From positions 1,695,066 to 1,759,065 of the forward strand of contig OY811987.1 in the NCBI GenBank assembly GCA_963681505.1: 64,000 nt of DNA. The letters are read 5' to 3'. This DNA is from Eunapius fragilis (lineage: Eukaryota > Porifera > Demospongiae > Spongillida > Spongillidae). Positions 53,412 to 64,000 of the stretch are shown here, one piece after another. Positions within the stretch are counted from its first letter, which is position 1. Each line of letters starts with the position of its first letter. The translations under genes were made by a program, and so were the position numbers. Below the pieces are notes generated by a model. That model was not told the DNA's origin, searched no databases, and saw nothing but the letters and a program-made list of their open reading frames with translations.

Positions 53412-55530
53412 ACATCTGTCTGTGTGTGTGTGGACATCTGTCTGTGTGTGTGTGGACATCTGTCTGTGTGTGTGTGGACATCTATCTGTGTGGGTGGACA
53501 TCTGTCTGTGTGTGTGGACATCTGTCTGTGTGTGTGTGGACATCTGTCTGTGTGTGTGTGGACATCTGTCTGTGTGTGTGGACATCTGTCTGTGTGTGTG
53601 GACATCTGTCTGTGTGTGTGTGTGTGGACATCTGTGTGTGTGGACATCTGTGTGTGTGGACATCTGTCTGTGTGTGTGGACATCTGTCTGTGTGTGTGTG
53701 GACATCTGTCTGTGTGTGTGTGGACATCTATCTGTGTGGGTGGACATCTGTCTGTGTGTGTGGACATCTGTCTGTGTGTGTGTGGACATCTGTCTGTGTG
53801 TGTGTGGACATCTGTCTGTGTGTGTGGACATCTGTCTGTGTGTGTGGACATCTGTCTGTGTGTGTGTGTGTGGACATCTGTGTGTGTGGACATCTGTGTG
53901 TGTGGACATCTGTGTGTGTGGACATCTGTCTGTGTGTGTGGACATCTGTCTGTGTGTGTGTGTTTGGACATCTGTGTGTGTGGACTTCTGTCTGTGTGTG
54001 TGGACATCTGTCTGTGTGTGTGGACATCTGTCTGTACACATGCAAGTGTGTGTGTGGACATCTGTCTGTGTGTGTGTGGACATCTGTGTGTGTGGACATC
54101 TGTCTGTGTGTGTGGACATCTGTCTGTGTGGGTGTGTGTGGACATCTGTGTGTGTGGACATCTGTCTGTACACATGCAAGTGTGTGTGGACATCTGTCTG
54201 TGTGTGTGTGGACATCTGTGTGTGTGGACATCTGTCTGTGTGTGTGGACATCTGTGTGTGTGTGTGTGGACATCTGTGTGTGTGGACATCTGTCTGTGTG
54301 TATGGACATCTGTCTGTACACATGCAAGTGTGTGTGTGGACATCTGTGTGTGTGGACATCTGTCGTGTGTGTGGACATCTGTGTGTGTGGACATCTGTCT
54401 GTGTGTGTGGACATCTGTCTGTACACATGCAAGTGTGTGTGTGGACATCTGTGTGTGTGGACATCTGTCTGTGTGTGTGGACATCTGTCTGTGTGTGTGG
54501 ACATCTGTCTGTGTGTGTGTGTGTGGACATCTGTGTGTGTGGACATCTGTGTGTGTGGACATCTGTCTGTGTGTGTGTCTGTCTGTGTGTGTGTGTGGAC
54601 ATCTGTCTGTGTGTGTGGACATCTGTCTGTACACATGCAAGTGTGTGTGTGGACATCTGTCTGTGTGTGTGTGGACATCTGTGTGTGTGGACATCTGTCT
54701 ACACATGCAAGTGTGTGTGGACATCTGTCTACACATGCAAGTGTGTGTGGACATCTGTCTACACATGCAAGTGTGTGTGTGGACATCTGTCTGTACACAT
54801 GCAAGTGTGTGTGTGGACATCTGTCTGTACACATGCAAGTGTGTGTGTGGACATCTGTCTGTGTACACATGCAAGTGTGTCTGTATGGACATCTGTTGGT
54901 TTGTATGTGAAGGTGTGTCTGTGTGTGAACACCTGTCTGTGTACACACGCACGCAACTGTGTGTCTGTGTGGACATCTGTGTGTATGTGCATGTGTGTTT
55001 GTGTGTGTGGACATCAGTCTGCAAGTGTGTGTGTGTGGACATCTGTCTGTATGTATGTGCTTGTGTTTCTGAGTGTGTGGACATCAGTCTGTGTACACAT
55101 GCAAGTGTGTGTATGTGTGGACATCTGTCTGTATGTATGTGCTTGTGTTTCTGAGTGTGTGGACATCTGTCTGTAAGTATGTGCTTGTGTTTCTGAGTGT
55201 GTGGACATCAGTCTGTGTACACATGCAAGTGTGTGTATGTGTGGACATTTGTCTGTGTGGACATCTGTCTGTATGTATGTGCATGTGTGTCTGTGTGTGG
55301 ACATCAGTCTGTGTACACATGCAAGTGTGTGTATGTGTGGACATCTGTCTGTATACTCATGCAAGTGTGTGTCTGTGTGGACATCTGTCTGTATGTATGT
55401 GCTTGTGTTTCTGAGTGTGTGGACATCAGTCTGTGTACATGCAAGTGTGTGTATGTGTGGACATCTGTCTGTGTACACATGCAAGTGTGTGTATGTGTGA
55501 ACATCTGTCTGTGTGTATGTGCAAGTGTGT
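53360..55530. repeat. 2.1-kb minisatellite, GGACATCTGTCTGTGTGTGT unit
   Basis: About 90 copies of an 18-26-base unit with TG-length variation. From about 54000 rightwards a second unit with TACACATGCAAGTGTG is mixed in. Several reading frames stay open for up to 600 codons on both strands only because the units lack stop codons. Confidence 0.95.
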
Positions 55531-55539
55531 ATTTATGTG

Positions 55540-56416
55540 ATGTTAATGATTTTCATTCTTACCATTACTGTTCTATTTGGCATGGATACATTGGTTGTGG
55601 GAATTTCATGCAGGTTTATAAGTCTTGTAGTGCAGAGTAGATATTGTTTAAAGGATTTTGATGCCAGTTCAAGAAACTGGTGAATGCTTGATAATAGGTT
55701 AGTTCTGTTATATTGTAATCGTAAAAGTGCACCTTGAATTAGAGTATGCCGACATTTGCATCGCATGTGATGGATAATTTTGGTGGGTTCCTGTGTAAGT
55801 ATGGCCTGGAAAGGTACGTGTTAGTTACCTGGATTACAAAGTACAAAGTTCATCAACCCATCAGGCTAGAAATGATTGTGGGTTGTGTAGTCATTCAGAG
55901 AGTTGAAATGAATGCTATGGGTATTGCTGTACAAATTTAGTACCCATTTTCCAATTCACAATATGATCTAAACAGTGTTCTATTTTTGATGCATGATACA
56001 TATGCATGTGACCGAATCATTGGTATGAATGAAGCAACAGAGGTTTTCATAAATGATAAAATTAAATGGCTACAGGGCACATGCGTAGGACTGTAAGTGG
56101 ATGTGTTTTGTAAAACTACAACGCTCAAGTGCACAGTAACTGATTCCTATAGAGAAAAGGTTTGGGAACAAGTGTAAGATTTTTTAAAAAAGTAGCCTAG
56201 CATGGTTGCAAACATGTTTTCACATGTATATAGCATGCAATTTTATAGTGATAAAATTATACCCAGAAAGATGATTTTGCTGGACATTGTATCATATATA
56301 TGGACAGTTTTCTCTCATATTGCCTCTGCTTTAAATGGGAATAATGTTTGTATGTTTGTGTTGTTTTGGTACCTTTTTCACCCAAATGGTTTATCACTGT
56401 CATTATTCTTATTTAG
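55540..56416. other. Stretch with weak coding-like pieces
   Basis: Short open pieces (55746-55940 and 55940-56090) could be exons of the gene that ends at 56573, but no family was recognised. Confidence 0.3.
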
Positions 56417-56720
56417 GATGCAATATCGTCATGTGGCATTGAATTTTCTGAAGGTTGTGATATTGAGAGTGTTGAGGTTCCAGACACAAATTTGAGCTAT
56501 GACATGGTGATGGCAGCACTCAGGGAAAACTTTGACCCTTTATATCCATGCGATGACTATGGAATATCTTTTTAGGTCAATGTCAGAGACTTCTTAATGC
56601 GACTAACAGTAGTCCGTGATAATCAAAGTTTATTCCATGTTCATTGAACTGCATGTTCTTGCATTATCCTTTCTTGTTATACATTTGCACATCACGATGT
56701 AAATAAAAGGGACAAACCAA
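56417..56720 (+). other. Possible terminal exon and poly(A) signal of an unrecognised gene
   Basis: After a good acceptor (CTTATTTAG/G) the frame reads DAISSCGIEFSEGCDIESVE and PDTNLSYDMVMAALRENFDP to a stop near 56573. AATAAA follows at 56702. The composition looks coding, but upstream exons are uncertain. Confidence 0.3.
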
Positions 56721-57129
56721 AATGCACTACTATATATGTTGGATAGTTGGAGTGTGTCTCAGGGTTCAATGTTCTCAGATCCACGTTGTGAAGTGATAAG
56801 GTTGGCTGTACTGCAATTACCTCTTGTCAGTCAATGGCCACACAGCTTTAGGGAGAAAGGAAGCTGACCCGTGCTCATATGTTCTCTGTGCATGACGCTA
56901 ACTAGAAGATTAAAATTGAATGTAACGACACATACTGAGAAATAGATAGATTCAGTACGTACTGCACCTCGCCAAGCTAGGGGAAGGGCATTATCAGTTC
57001 GACAAAAATACCCATCGTGATTGAGCATATCAACATATATGACAGTTCTTTCTTTTTTACTACATCATTCCTATTACGGGGATTTTTTTTTTGTGTGTGA
57101 AATCGAAGTGTGAATTTGAATTTCATAGC

Positions 57130-57430
57130 CGTTACGTAAGAGTTGCCGTTATATGGGCCATGTAAATATTCATAGCCGTGACGTCGTGCGTGTGCTTACA
57201 AGTTAGTAATAGCAGATATATGATCTCTGGTAATAGTATTCACAAGCCGTGACGTCGTGCGTGTGCTACAAGTAAGAATTACCGTATATGGCATGTAAAT
57301 ATTCATAGCCGTGACGTCGTGCGTGTGCTACAAATTACCGCATATGGCATGTAAATATTCATAGCCGTGACGTCGTGCGTGTGCTACAAGTTAGTAATAG
57401 TATTCACAAGCCGTGACGTCGTGCGTGTGC
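57130..57430. repeat. CRE-like tandem repeats, third locus
   Basis: About five copies of AGCCGTGACGTCGTGCGTGT, separated by GCTACAAG, ATTCACA and TATGGCATGTAAATATTC spacers. They match the array at 48105-48330 in reverse. Confidence 0.75.
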
Positions 57431-58319
57431 TGCGTTCCACATGTGGTCGTGTGCGCGCTGCGTATCGATTGTGCGGTCGATGTGGCACAAATAACATGCC
57501 ATACCAATTTGAAGAAGGAAGACGGTTAGCACGCAAGACGCTAGCACACATCATTAGACGGTGAACGAGAGCGGTAGTGAGGGCCCTATATGCCACGCCC
57601 TTCGTGAACTTACCCCAAACAGTTTTAATTAATCGTTTCTGAGCGATTGCCTTGTACGGTAATTGCAAACTGGGCGTATGAATTGGTAAATATTTTTATG
57701 GTGGTCACCATGCAACTACACTATCATTAATGCTGAAGCGTAGCACGTGGTTATGAATTTCACTAACCAGTATTACTGAACGATCATTGGACGGGCAGTT
57801 GGGTACGGTACGACTGAATATGGTGGGCCCAGGCTATAATGACGTAAGCATTATAGTGTCCAGCAAAATCACCCATCTGGATAGTTTTTCAAGTTTTCAA
57901 ATTTTTAGATTTTCCGTGAACTCCAAAGAGTTTCTATCAAATGGTCCTTACGCATCCAAAATTGGGCTATCCATCATAAAGTTATAAGGTATTGAATTTA
58001 TAATTAGCCATACATTTTAATGCGAGCGTTACTCTTCTTGTAAAATTTGACAAGTATCATAGGGGTGATTTTGCTGTTTCATATAATGCTATCTATATTG
58101 GCTGGACAGCAAGTCGATGATTATGGTCGGATTTTGACCGTCTTACCAAATGAATGTGGACAGTGGACGGTGTAGCGTAAGGTCTGGAAATTGTGGAAAG
58201 CAGTACCTTTTTACATGCCTAGACCACTTGCAGCGTCATTGATTGTTACATAATTTCCGAGTTCATGTTAAATCGCCCGGCGTCCATCTATCAGCTACGC
58301 GTAGACGATTCAGTGTATA
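57431..58319. other. Gene-less ATE1 unit: 3' flank joined to 5' flank
   Basis: Bases to about 57500 match the ATE1 3' flank (48080-48120 reversed). From 57501 the sequence continues as the ATE1 5' flank (compare 9147 onward). The whole gene between is absent. The flank ends at the Ginger insertion. Confidence 0.6.
57855..58076. mobile_element. MITE with CCAGCAAAATCACCC inverted ends (third locus)
   Basis: Third copy of the MITE at 9464-9698, with small deletions near the right end. Confidence 0.65.
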
Positions 58320-58939
58320 TGTCAAGGCCCGATTTCTAACCGCTGGCCCGCTTTGAAGCGAGCCACCCCATTTTAAAGCGGGCCATCTGGACCGTTTTAA
58401 AGTAATACATGAAAGTACGAACATTAGCATTCTAGTTTCGATTTGTGATAACTATCACGCTTTAGAAGTAAGCAGAACGTCAGTAGCGTTAAATCGGGCT
58501 GGCTGGCCCGATTCAAAACCGACCAGCCCATGGGTCCGCATGCGCACATTAAGGTGTTTATTGCCTGCACATGGCGGCCTGTAGAGTGCGTCTTTCGAGG
58601 TTTTGGTCGTTGTTGTGGTTTGAAATGTCGAAGGACAATTTCGAGGAGTATTTGGCCAGGACGTTCGCTGACGATGATAAGTGATATACTAGTGGTGTCA
58701 TACACAGGAATCTAGGTCAGAAAATCAAGGGTTGTCTTCTAGGAAACGGGTCTTTTGATAAGAACTTCAGATGCATGGTAAAGAGACGTGAATTTTCGTT
58801 GTTGAATTTGCCGAGTGTTGGTATGAGGGATGTACTGGTGGTGCCAGCAAAAGATGAAAAGGTGCAGCTCAGTTGACTCTACAGGCATGCACTTTTCACT
58901 TTTAAAATATATCATAGATTTAGGATAATTCGCTTCTTG

Positions 58940-60820
58940 GGAAATTCCGCATGGTAATTTATGTTGAAGACTATTGGAACACCCTTATGGAAGTTCATGA
59001 CAAACAATTGTTTCATGCTGGTTACAGGAAAACCTTCCATAAGGCATGCCACAGTAGTATTGTAACTGTGATTGAGATAGTAAGCGTATTTCTGTATAAA
59101 TTAATTCAGGTGCAAAGCATGTATTGTGGAATTCCTCAAAGTGTCGTTCTACAGTTTGTGAAGGCCTGCACAACATGTCAGCTGCGCAGACCACAACGAA
59201 TTTCAGCTCCATTGAAACCAATCCTTGCTTTGGGATTCATGAGTCGATTACAGGTATTTTTTGTCAGTTGCTTATTGCATTGAGTTATGTTCAGTTACAT
59301 TTGTAGATTGATCTCATTGACATGAGGCACTTGCCCAGTGGTGAATATCACTGGGTTTTGCACTGCATAGATCATTGGTCTAAGTTTAATTTTGCCTACC
59401 CTATTCCATCAAAACATGCAAAATGTGTAGCAGAATGCCTAGATAAAAATGTGTTCCCATATTTTGGCATTCCACGTATTCTGCAATCAGATAATGGAAG
59501 AGAATCATGTCATTCAAGAGCTTATAGATCAATGGCATTCAAACATTCAGCTTGTAAATGGACGACCTCACCACCCACAATCACAGGGAGTGGTTGAAAG
59601 AGCTCATGCCACACTGGAAAGAAAATTGCCAGCAGAAATTAGCAATGGCAAAACTCTGATCTCTCCACCCTGGGCCAAACTACTTCCAAAAGTCATATGT
59701 AAGTTTATAAGATAATTTGTATAATTAATCATACTGAAATGTTTAAATAGATCCTATGAACACCCATGTTCATGACACTACTGGCAGATCTCCGTATGAG
59801 TTGGTGTTTGGTCAGATGCCCAGAAGTTGAATTTCTGTCAAGCAAAAAATCTGCTATTATTTTGGAGGAGGACTTGGAAGCTGATGGTGTTATCCTTGAC
59901 AGTGTTGATTGTCACAATAGTGCCATAAGTTCCAAATGTACAAACGAAACTGAAGAACCTTGTCAGGAAGATAATGTCTGTATTGGTGAGAATCCAGATG
60001 TATCTAAATGTGATGATGACGATGATGACGATGATGGTGATGGTGAGCCTGAGTGTCTTCAAAAGGATGATGATGACCAGTATGATGAAACCAGTGGTGT
60101 TAATGATGGTTTTAGAAATCCTGATGGAGATATGGATTGCGGTAATGATGGTGATGGGGAATTTCCTAATGTAATTGGGGATGCAGATGGGGAGCATGAC
60201 AACGATGAAGCAGCAAGTGATGTACATGTAATTGATGCAGATGGAGTAATTCATAATGAAATCGAGGATGTGCACAGTCTGATACATACCAGTGATTGTG
60301 AAGTTGACGACGGAGTTGCTACAGATGTTGATGATATTGGTGATGAAAAAAGAGGTGGATACAAATTCTGATGGTTTGGTGCTAAGAAGGTCTAAGCATT
60401 TAGCAATTACCAAAAAACACAGTCAGGTATACTAAGTTATGGTTATGAATATTAATACCTGTACATCCCTTTCATCTCAGGTACGACAAGCAGCTGATAA
60501 AAAATATCTGACAGCGGCCCAGAGAATGGCTAACCGTTACAACAGGAAGAAATGTGTGAAGTCATTTGGTGTGGGGGATAAAGTATCAGAGAGGATACCA
60601 CGAATTGACTTAGGTTACCATGTTGTATATATAGTTGAAGTATTAGGAGGTGTCCAGGGTGTCTATTGTTTAAATTTTGAATTTTTATATGGTGGAATGA
60701 CTTTTTTTTATTACTTATATTTTAGGAGTGAACATGGAATACTGTCAACATGTTATCCTGCCAGTCAGCTTGAGGATTTTGGTGGTCCCTTTGTTGTGAA
60801 TTTAATGGAAGGAAAGAGAT
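58940..60820 (+). pseudogene. Ginger integrase/transposase region (multi-exon)
   Basis: In order: HHCC zinc region (HDKQLFHAGYRKTFH, then FVKACTTCQLRRPQ), catalytic DDE core with IDLIDMRHLPSGEYHWVLHC (first Asp), PRILQSDNGRE (second Asp) and HPQSQGVVERAHATLERKL (Glu), then GRSPYELVFGQMPR. A very acidic stretch of about 120 residues (59990-60370, DDDDDDDGDGE) follows, then a basic tail (QRMANRYNRKK, FGVGDKVSERIPR). Introns lie near 59252-59306 and 59699-59751. The order matches KRBA2/SCAND3-like Ginger integrases. The frame changes in several places, only some of which are introns, so it is likely inactive. Confidence 0.65.
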
Positions 60821-61950
60821 GAAGAAAACATCATTACGAGAAGCAGCCAAGCACCAGGCACCACGGAATTTATTTACAGCAAATGCTTGTAAACGCACCA
60901 CTGGCTGTCGAACAAAACAATGCCAATGTTTGAAAAAGAATCTTGGTTGTACCAGTCACTGTCATGCTGGGAAACAATGATCTAATCAACGATTAAGATA
61001 CCAAGCTTTGTTGTGCAAATGAATCAAAGGTGCAACAAAAAAACTGTGATATTAAGAGAAAAAAATGAAATGGCAAGTAAAAAAAGAGTTACGTGTGTAA
61101 GTAAAAACTACATGTGTATTGATGGCATCCTCTAATACAGATGCCCTAGCTCAAATCATTGGATCTCATGCAAAATGATAAGTTAACCTTGGAAGCAAAA
61201 CAGTGCTTGAATGACAAACACATCCATGCTGCCCATAAGATAATGCATCAACAATTTGATAAACTTCATGGGCTTCAATCAACTCTCCTGGAACAGGTTG
61301 GTACAGCCCCATGATTTTCTCCAGTTGATGGAAGAGGTGAAGGTAAATACAGATTGAAAATAATGAGGGATAACTAAATATTGATTTATATGCTCTGATT
61401 TTTTGACAGCAATCCAGATATTATATGATCGCGAATGAGGACATTGGGTTACCACATGGTTTTCAAATGGTAAAGTATATTTGATGGACTCTCTATTTGC
61501 TGAGCAGCTATCACAAAGCATCGAAATGCAAATATCTGTAATATTTTGAAATGCTGACAAGGGAAATGGAATACCAGTCACTGCCATTCCTGTTCAGCAG
61601 CAATGTGATTCAACAGTCTGTGGTGTGATGAGCATTGCATTTGCATACCACCATGCAGCTGCGAGGAACAATGTAGCTGAAATAACATTTGATCAATGTT
61701 TGATGTGGCATCATCTCGTCGCTTGCTTTGAAAAGGGTTCTTTTAGCCCTTTTCCAGCTGCATCAAACACCAATAAAATCAAGAGAAACGTGTGGAAGGA
61801 ATCATCATTCTGCTGCATTGCCATTGCAATCTACCTGAGTGTTATGATAACGTGATAGAGTGTGAAGTATGTGGCAAATGGTTCCACTACAGATCAGTAC
61901 AGCTGAAAAAAGCACCTAAAACCGTGTGGAAATGTTCCAATTGCTAATTC
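60820..61950 (+). pseudogene. Ginger C-terminal part: Cys-rich, Ulp1-like protease and PHD-like finger
   Basis: 60840-60980 encodes a Cys-rich motif (CKRTTGCRTKQCQCLKKNLG, then CTSHCH). About 61190-61790 resembles a C48/Ulp1-like protease: LNDKHIHAAHKIMHQQFDKL, LHGLQSTLLEQ, then CDSTVCGVMSIAFAYHHAA with the likely catalytic Cys and FDQCLMWHHLVACFEKG. About 61810-61945 encodes a PHD-like finger (LPECYDNVIECEVCGKWFHY ... WKCSNC). Several frame breaks divide it. Ulp1 and PHD additions are known from Ginger1-type elements. Confidence 0.6.
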
Positions 61951-62099
61951 AATCTTCGACAGTCACTTCGCATTTATCAACTACTTCATATTACATTATA
62001 ATCGAACTATACACAATGCTATAAAATAATTTAAAAAGATAATGCTTGTATATGATCATTTTTGTCTTGTTATTAAAAACTGGTTAGATAGCTGAAATT

Positions 62100-62300
62100 A
62101 AAGTGGGCTAGGCGGCCCACTTTAAAGCCGGCTGAATGGACAGTTTTAAAGCCGGCTATGTGGCCCGCTTTAAAACCGGCTGGCCCGGTTTAAAGCGGGC
62201 CGGCCCGGTTAATGCAGACCAGCTTGCCGGCTTTAAAGCGGGCCGGCCCGGTTAAAGCAGGCTAGCTAGCCGGCTTTAAAGCGGGCCGGCCAATATTCAA
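62100..62300. repeat. Subterminal array of GGCCCGCTTTAAA motifs in Ginger
   Basis: At least eight direct or inverted copies of GGCCnGCTTTAAA, with the palindromic core TTTAAA. A smaller group lies at the left end (58345-58400, 58495-58525). These are probable transposase binding sites. Confidence 0.7.
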
Positions 62301-62314
62301 ATCGGGCCGTAACA

Positions 62315-62944
62315 TATATAGTATTGCTGCTATCGCATATATCAATGGGGTAAAGTTTTAAATGCTACCTCTCCCTAACCTGTTTACTTGAGATGGCTCA
62401 GTATGAAAATGGATTTCTTTTGGAGGATATTAATACCCGAAAATTGCTCTGAAGTAGTCTCTGCGAGTAGATGATTTTGACTTACTTCGTCTAAGTGTAG
62501 ATGGTCCGTCGATTTAATTTTAAGGTGTGGTGACTGTGGTCTCATTATTAGTAATTCCATGTGAACATGAATCGCGTGAATAATGGTTTTTCCATTTGTA
62601 ATTGTGAACGTCTTGGACCGAAAACTCCAAAGGTCGGACGCTCTGGGAGATATACATGCCGTTAATTTGAATTCATATTCATAACGTGGGATCGTGGCAG
62701 CGAAAAGGGACCTAGCCCATATTTTTTCAAGTTTTCCAATTATTTCACACTCTAGAGACACCTATGTCCCCAACAACTTCTTTCTACCGCATTGGAAATT
62801 AGATGGAGTTACGGGTACATTTTAATTGCACGCGTCAAACTTCGATGCTCTTTCCTGGAAAATTTTAATATTATAAATATGCTCTAGGTCCATTTCGCTG
62901 CCACGACCCACGTCATCAATAAACCCATGAAATGCTTTCACGCT
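62315..62944. other. Unique spacer left of the third ATE1 copy
   Basis: It begins with the Ginger target duplication and should continue the old 5' flank of the gene-less unit. No gene, repeat or RNA was recognised. Confidence 0.4.
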
Positions 62945-63076
62945 ATCCAGCATTATGGGACTATTGTCAATTCACATTTCTGGAAATGAAACTCATCATT
63001 ATACTATTTCACACACATATAGCTTGGACACAACGACACACAAATAATTTTTTCTTTTCAAAACATCATGTCTGGC

Positions 63077-64000
63077 TTAGTTTTCTAATGAAGTAACCTT
63101 CAGATCAATTACTAGGTTTGAACCCAACTCTGGGCCTATGGCTACAGTAAGTTCCTCAAATCTTCTCTCCATTAGCTCTCTCTGAATCTTGTCTACACCA
63201 AACCTTGAGAACACCTCACCAAGGTACATGTATGTGGCATAGTTCAAACAGACCACCATCTTGCTAACATCAGGCCTGTGCCCTGTCAGTTGCTGGTACT
63301 TTGCTCTGTCATTCTCAAATGCTGAACATGGCACATCAGGTGACACTTTCTTGTCCTTGTCTGTTATCTCCACAGCTATGGGTGAAGTGGCATTACTAGA
63401 TGGAAGGCCATTTTGATCATGTGTGTGTTCCCTGTGGTACTTCTCTGTAACCTCTTTCACAGCCTCCAAGGATGGAAGCCACTCTGGTGTTATACAGGCA
63501 CAATAATATTCCTCTGGAGGATAGTTGGCCTTGTAGGCAAGCTTCTTATCATTCCCACCCCATCCCTGGAGGTAGTAATACTTCATCTCTGGATTCTTCT
63601 TGCTCAGCTCTCGAACAAACTCTATCTCTTTGAGAGCAGAATAAACTCCAAGTGAGTACTTGGACACTTCTTTCTCCAGACTGTACCATATGTACACGCT
63701 GACAATGCCCTTTGGGACTATATCAATCAGACTAACAGCCACAAGCTTTCCATCCAATCGATACAACTGGTGAAAACTTCCGTACTCAATCCCATCCACT
63801 GTCTGATTCCTAATTGGGCTATCGACAGCATGCTCTCGATAATTATAATCCGAAGCCCGATGCTTATCAAGGCGTCCCACGTTGTAACTATTGTACAGCT
63901 CATGGGATTCTTGGGAGTACTGTGCTGGCACTGTCTCCACAGTTAGACGGCCAACTGGCATCCTTCTCATGACCTTAGCGAAGCTCTTGTGTGAATGATA
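63077..64000 (-). CDS. ARM/ATE1 fusion protein, third copy (3' part, cut by the window edge)
   Basis: The minus-strand frame is open from the edge (HSHKSFAKVMRRM at 63960-64000) to the stop at 63077, about 308 residues. It carries the ATE1 core YGSFHQLYRLDGK, LIDIVPKGIVSVY and YSLGVYSALKEIEF, with its own substitutions (YPPEEYYCACITPEW, YYYLQGWGGNDKK). The end (VTSLEN) and the 3' flank agree with the right-arm copy rather than the left-arm copy. The ARM part lies outside the window. Confidence 0.78.
   Translation of the reverse strand, partial: YHSHKSFAKVMRRMPVGRLTVETVPAQYSQESHELYNSYNVGRLDKHRASDYNYREHAVDSPIRNQTVDGIEYGSFHQLYRLDGKLVAVSLIDIVPKGIVSVYIWYSLEKEVSKYSLGVYSALKEIEFVRELSKKNPEMKYYYLQGWGGNDKKLAYKANYPPEEYYCACITPEWLPSLEAVKEVTEKYHREHTHDQNGLPSSNATSPIAVEITDKDKKVSPDVPCSAFENDRAKYQQLTGHRPDVSKMVVCLNYATYMYLGEVFSRFGVDKIQRELMERRFEELTVAIGPELGSNLVIDLKVTSLEN

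Larger units (their letters stand above)
58320..62314 (+). mobile_element. Ginger-type DNA transposon, 3995 bp
   Basis: Ends TGTCAAGGCCCGATTT and, reversed, TGTTACGGCCCGATTT give TG...CA-type termini. The target duplication is TATA (58316-58319 and 62315-62318). Near both ends lie many copies of GGCCCGCTTTAAA-like motifs. The coding region includes an integrase, an acidic stretch, a Cys-rich motif, a Ulp1-like region and a PHD-like finger. Ginger elements are known to combine a retroviral-type integrase with such accessory domains. The uninterrupted target is seen next to A1 (GATTCAGTGTATA at 9919-9931). Confidence 0.78.

Noticed and set aside
53294-55176. Five to six reading frames of 430-600 codons on both strands
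   Set aside because: They are translations of the GGACATCTGTCTG minisatellite. The units lack stops, and the proteins are pure low-complexity repeats.
53390-55500. CRISPR-like periodicity
   Set aside because: It is a simple TG-rich tandem repeat without unique spacers.
57130-57430. CRISPR-like array of repeats and spacers
   Set aside because: Spacers are related to each other and to the array at 48105, their lengths are irregular, and the context is eukaryotic.
59838-60413. Ile/Thr-rich minus-strand frame of 191 codons
   Set aside because: Antisense of the Asp-rich stretch of the Ginger protein (GAT/GAC codons read as ATC/GTC).

Overview
The window looks like a repeat-rich piece of a sponge (probably demosponge) nuclear genome. 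The reasons are short introns, many TIR and hairpin elements, and several protein families that I associate from memory with sponge and cnidarian mobile DNA. The assignment rests on recognition, not on a search. I see no rRNA, tRNA, CRISPR array or bacterial operon.

The most gene-like unit is a two-exon gene that fuses about 800 residues of ARM/HEAT-like helical repeats to an arginyl-tRNA--protein transferase (ATE1) domain. It occurs three times: minus strand 4802-9132 (about 1260 aa), plus strand 43713-47956 (about 1231 aa) and minus strand 63077-64000 (3' part, cut by the window edge). The first two copies are the outer ends of a very large inverted duplication. The left arm runs from about 4.81 kb inward, the right arm from about 47.95 kb inward, and they meet near 31.97-31.99 kb in the loop of a transposon terminal hairpin. 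After removal of private insertions the arms match through the ATE1 gene, its upstream region with a MITE, two copies of a Helitron-like element (A1, A2), a LINE reverse-transcriptase fragment and a 761-bp hAT-like element with the same target duplication in both arms.

Each arm was later invaded separately, and the opposite arm keeps the empty site. The left arm gained a Helitron-like element B (13424-16674), a Ngaro/DIRS-type fossil (about 16752-23518) that itself holds a MULE-like element (19537-21182), and a CACTA-like transposon (24220-29885). The right arm gained a hAT element (32774-38557) that holds a second B element (34100-37556), plus a G-rich expansion (about 39.31-39.94 kb).

The A/B family is the best candidate for an undescribed system. 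Its features are TSD-less insertion between A and T, a perfect or near-perfect short hairpin just inside the 5' end, a two-exon gene for a Lys/Arg-rich repeat protein, a second gene with its own TATA box for a small acidic/proline-rich protein, and a 200-300-bp hairpin forming the 3' end and finishing in CTTG.

The rest holds a broken PIN-like nuclease gene (1-2700), a tyrosine-recombinase element remnant (2990-4574), a TIR element at 49.4-50.7 kb, a hAT fragment, a 2.1-kb minisatellite at 53.4-55.5 kb, CRE-like repeats next to the ATE1 copies, and a Ginger DNA transposon (58320-62314) with integrase, Cys-rich, Ulp1-like and PHD-like parts.
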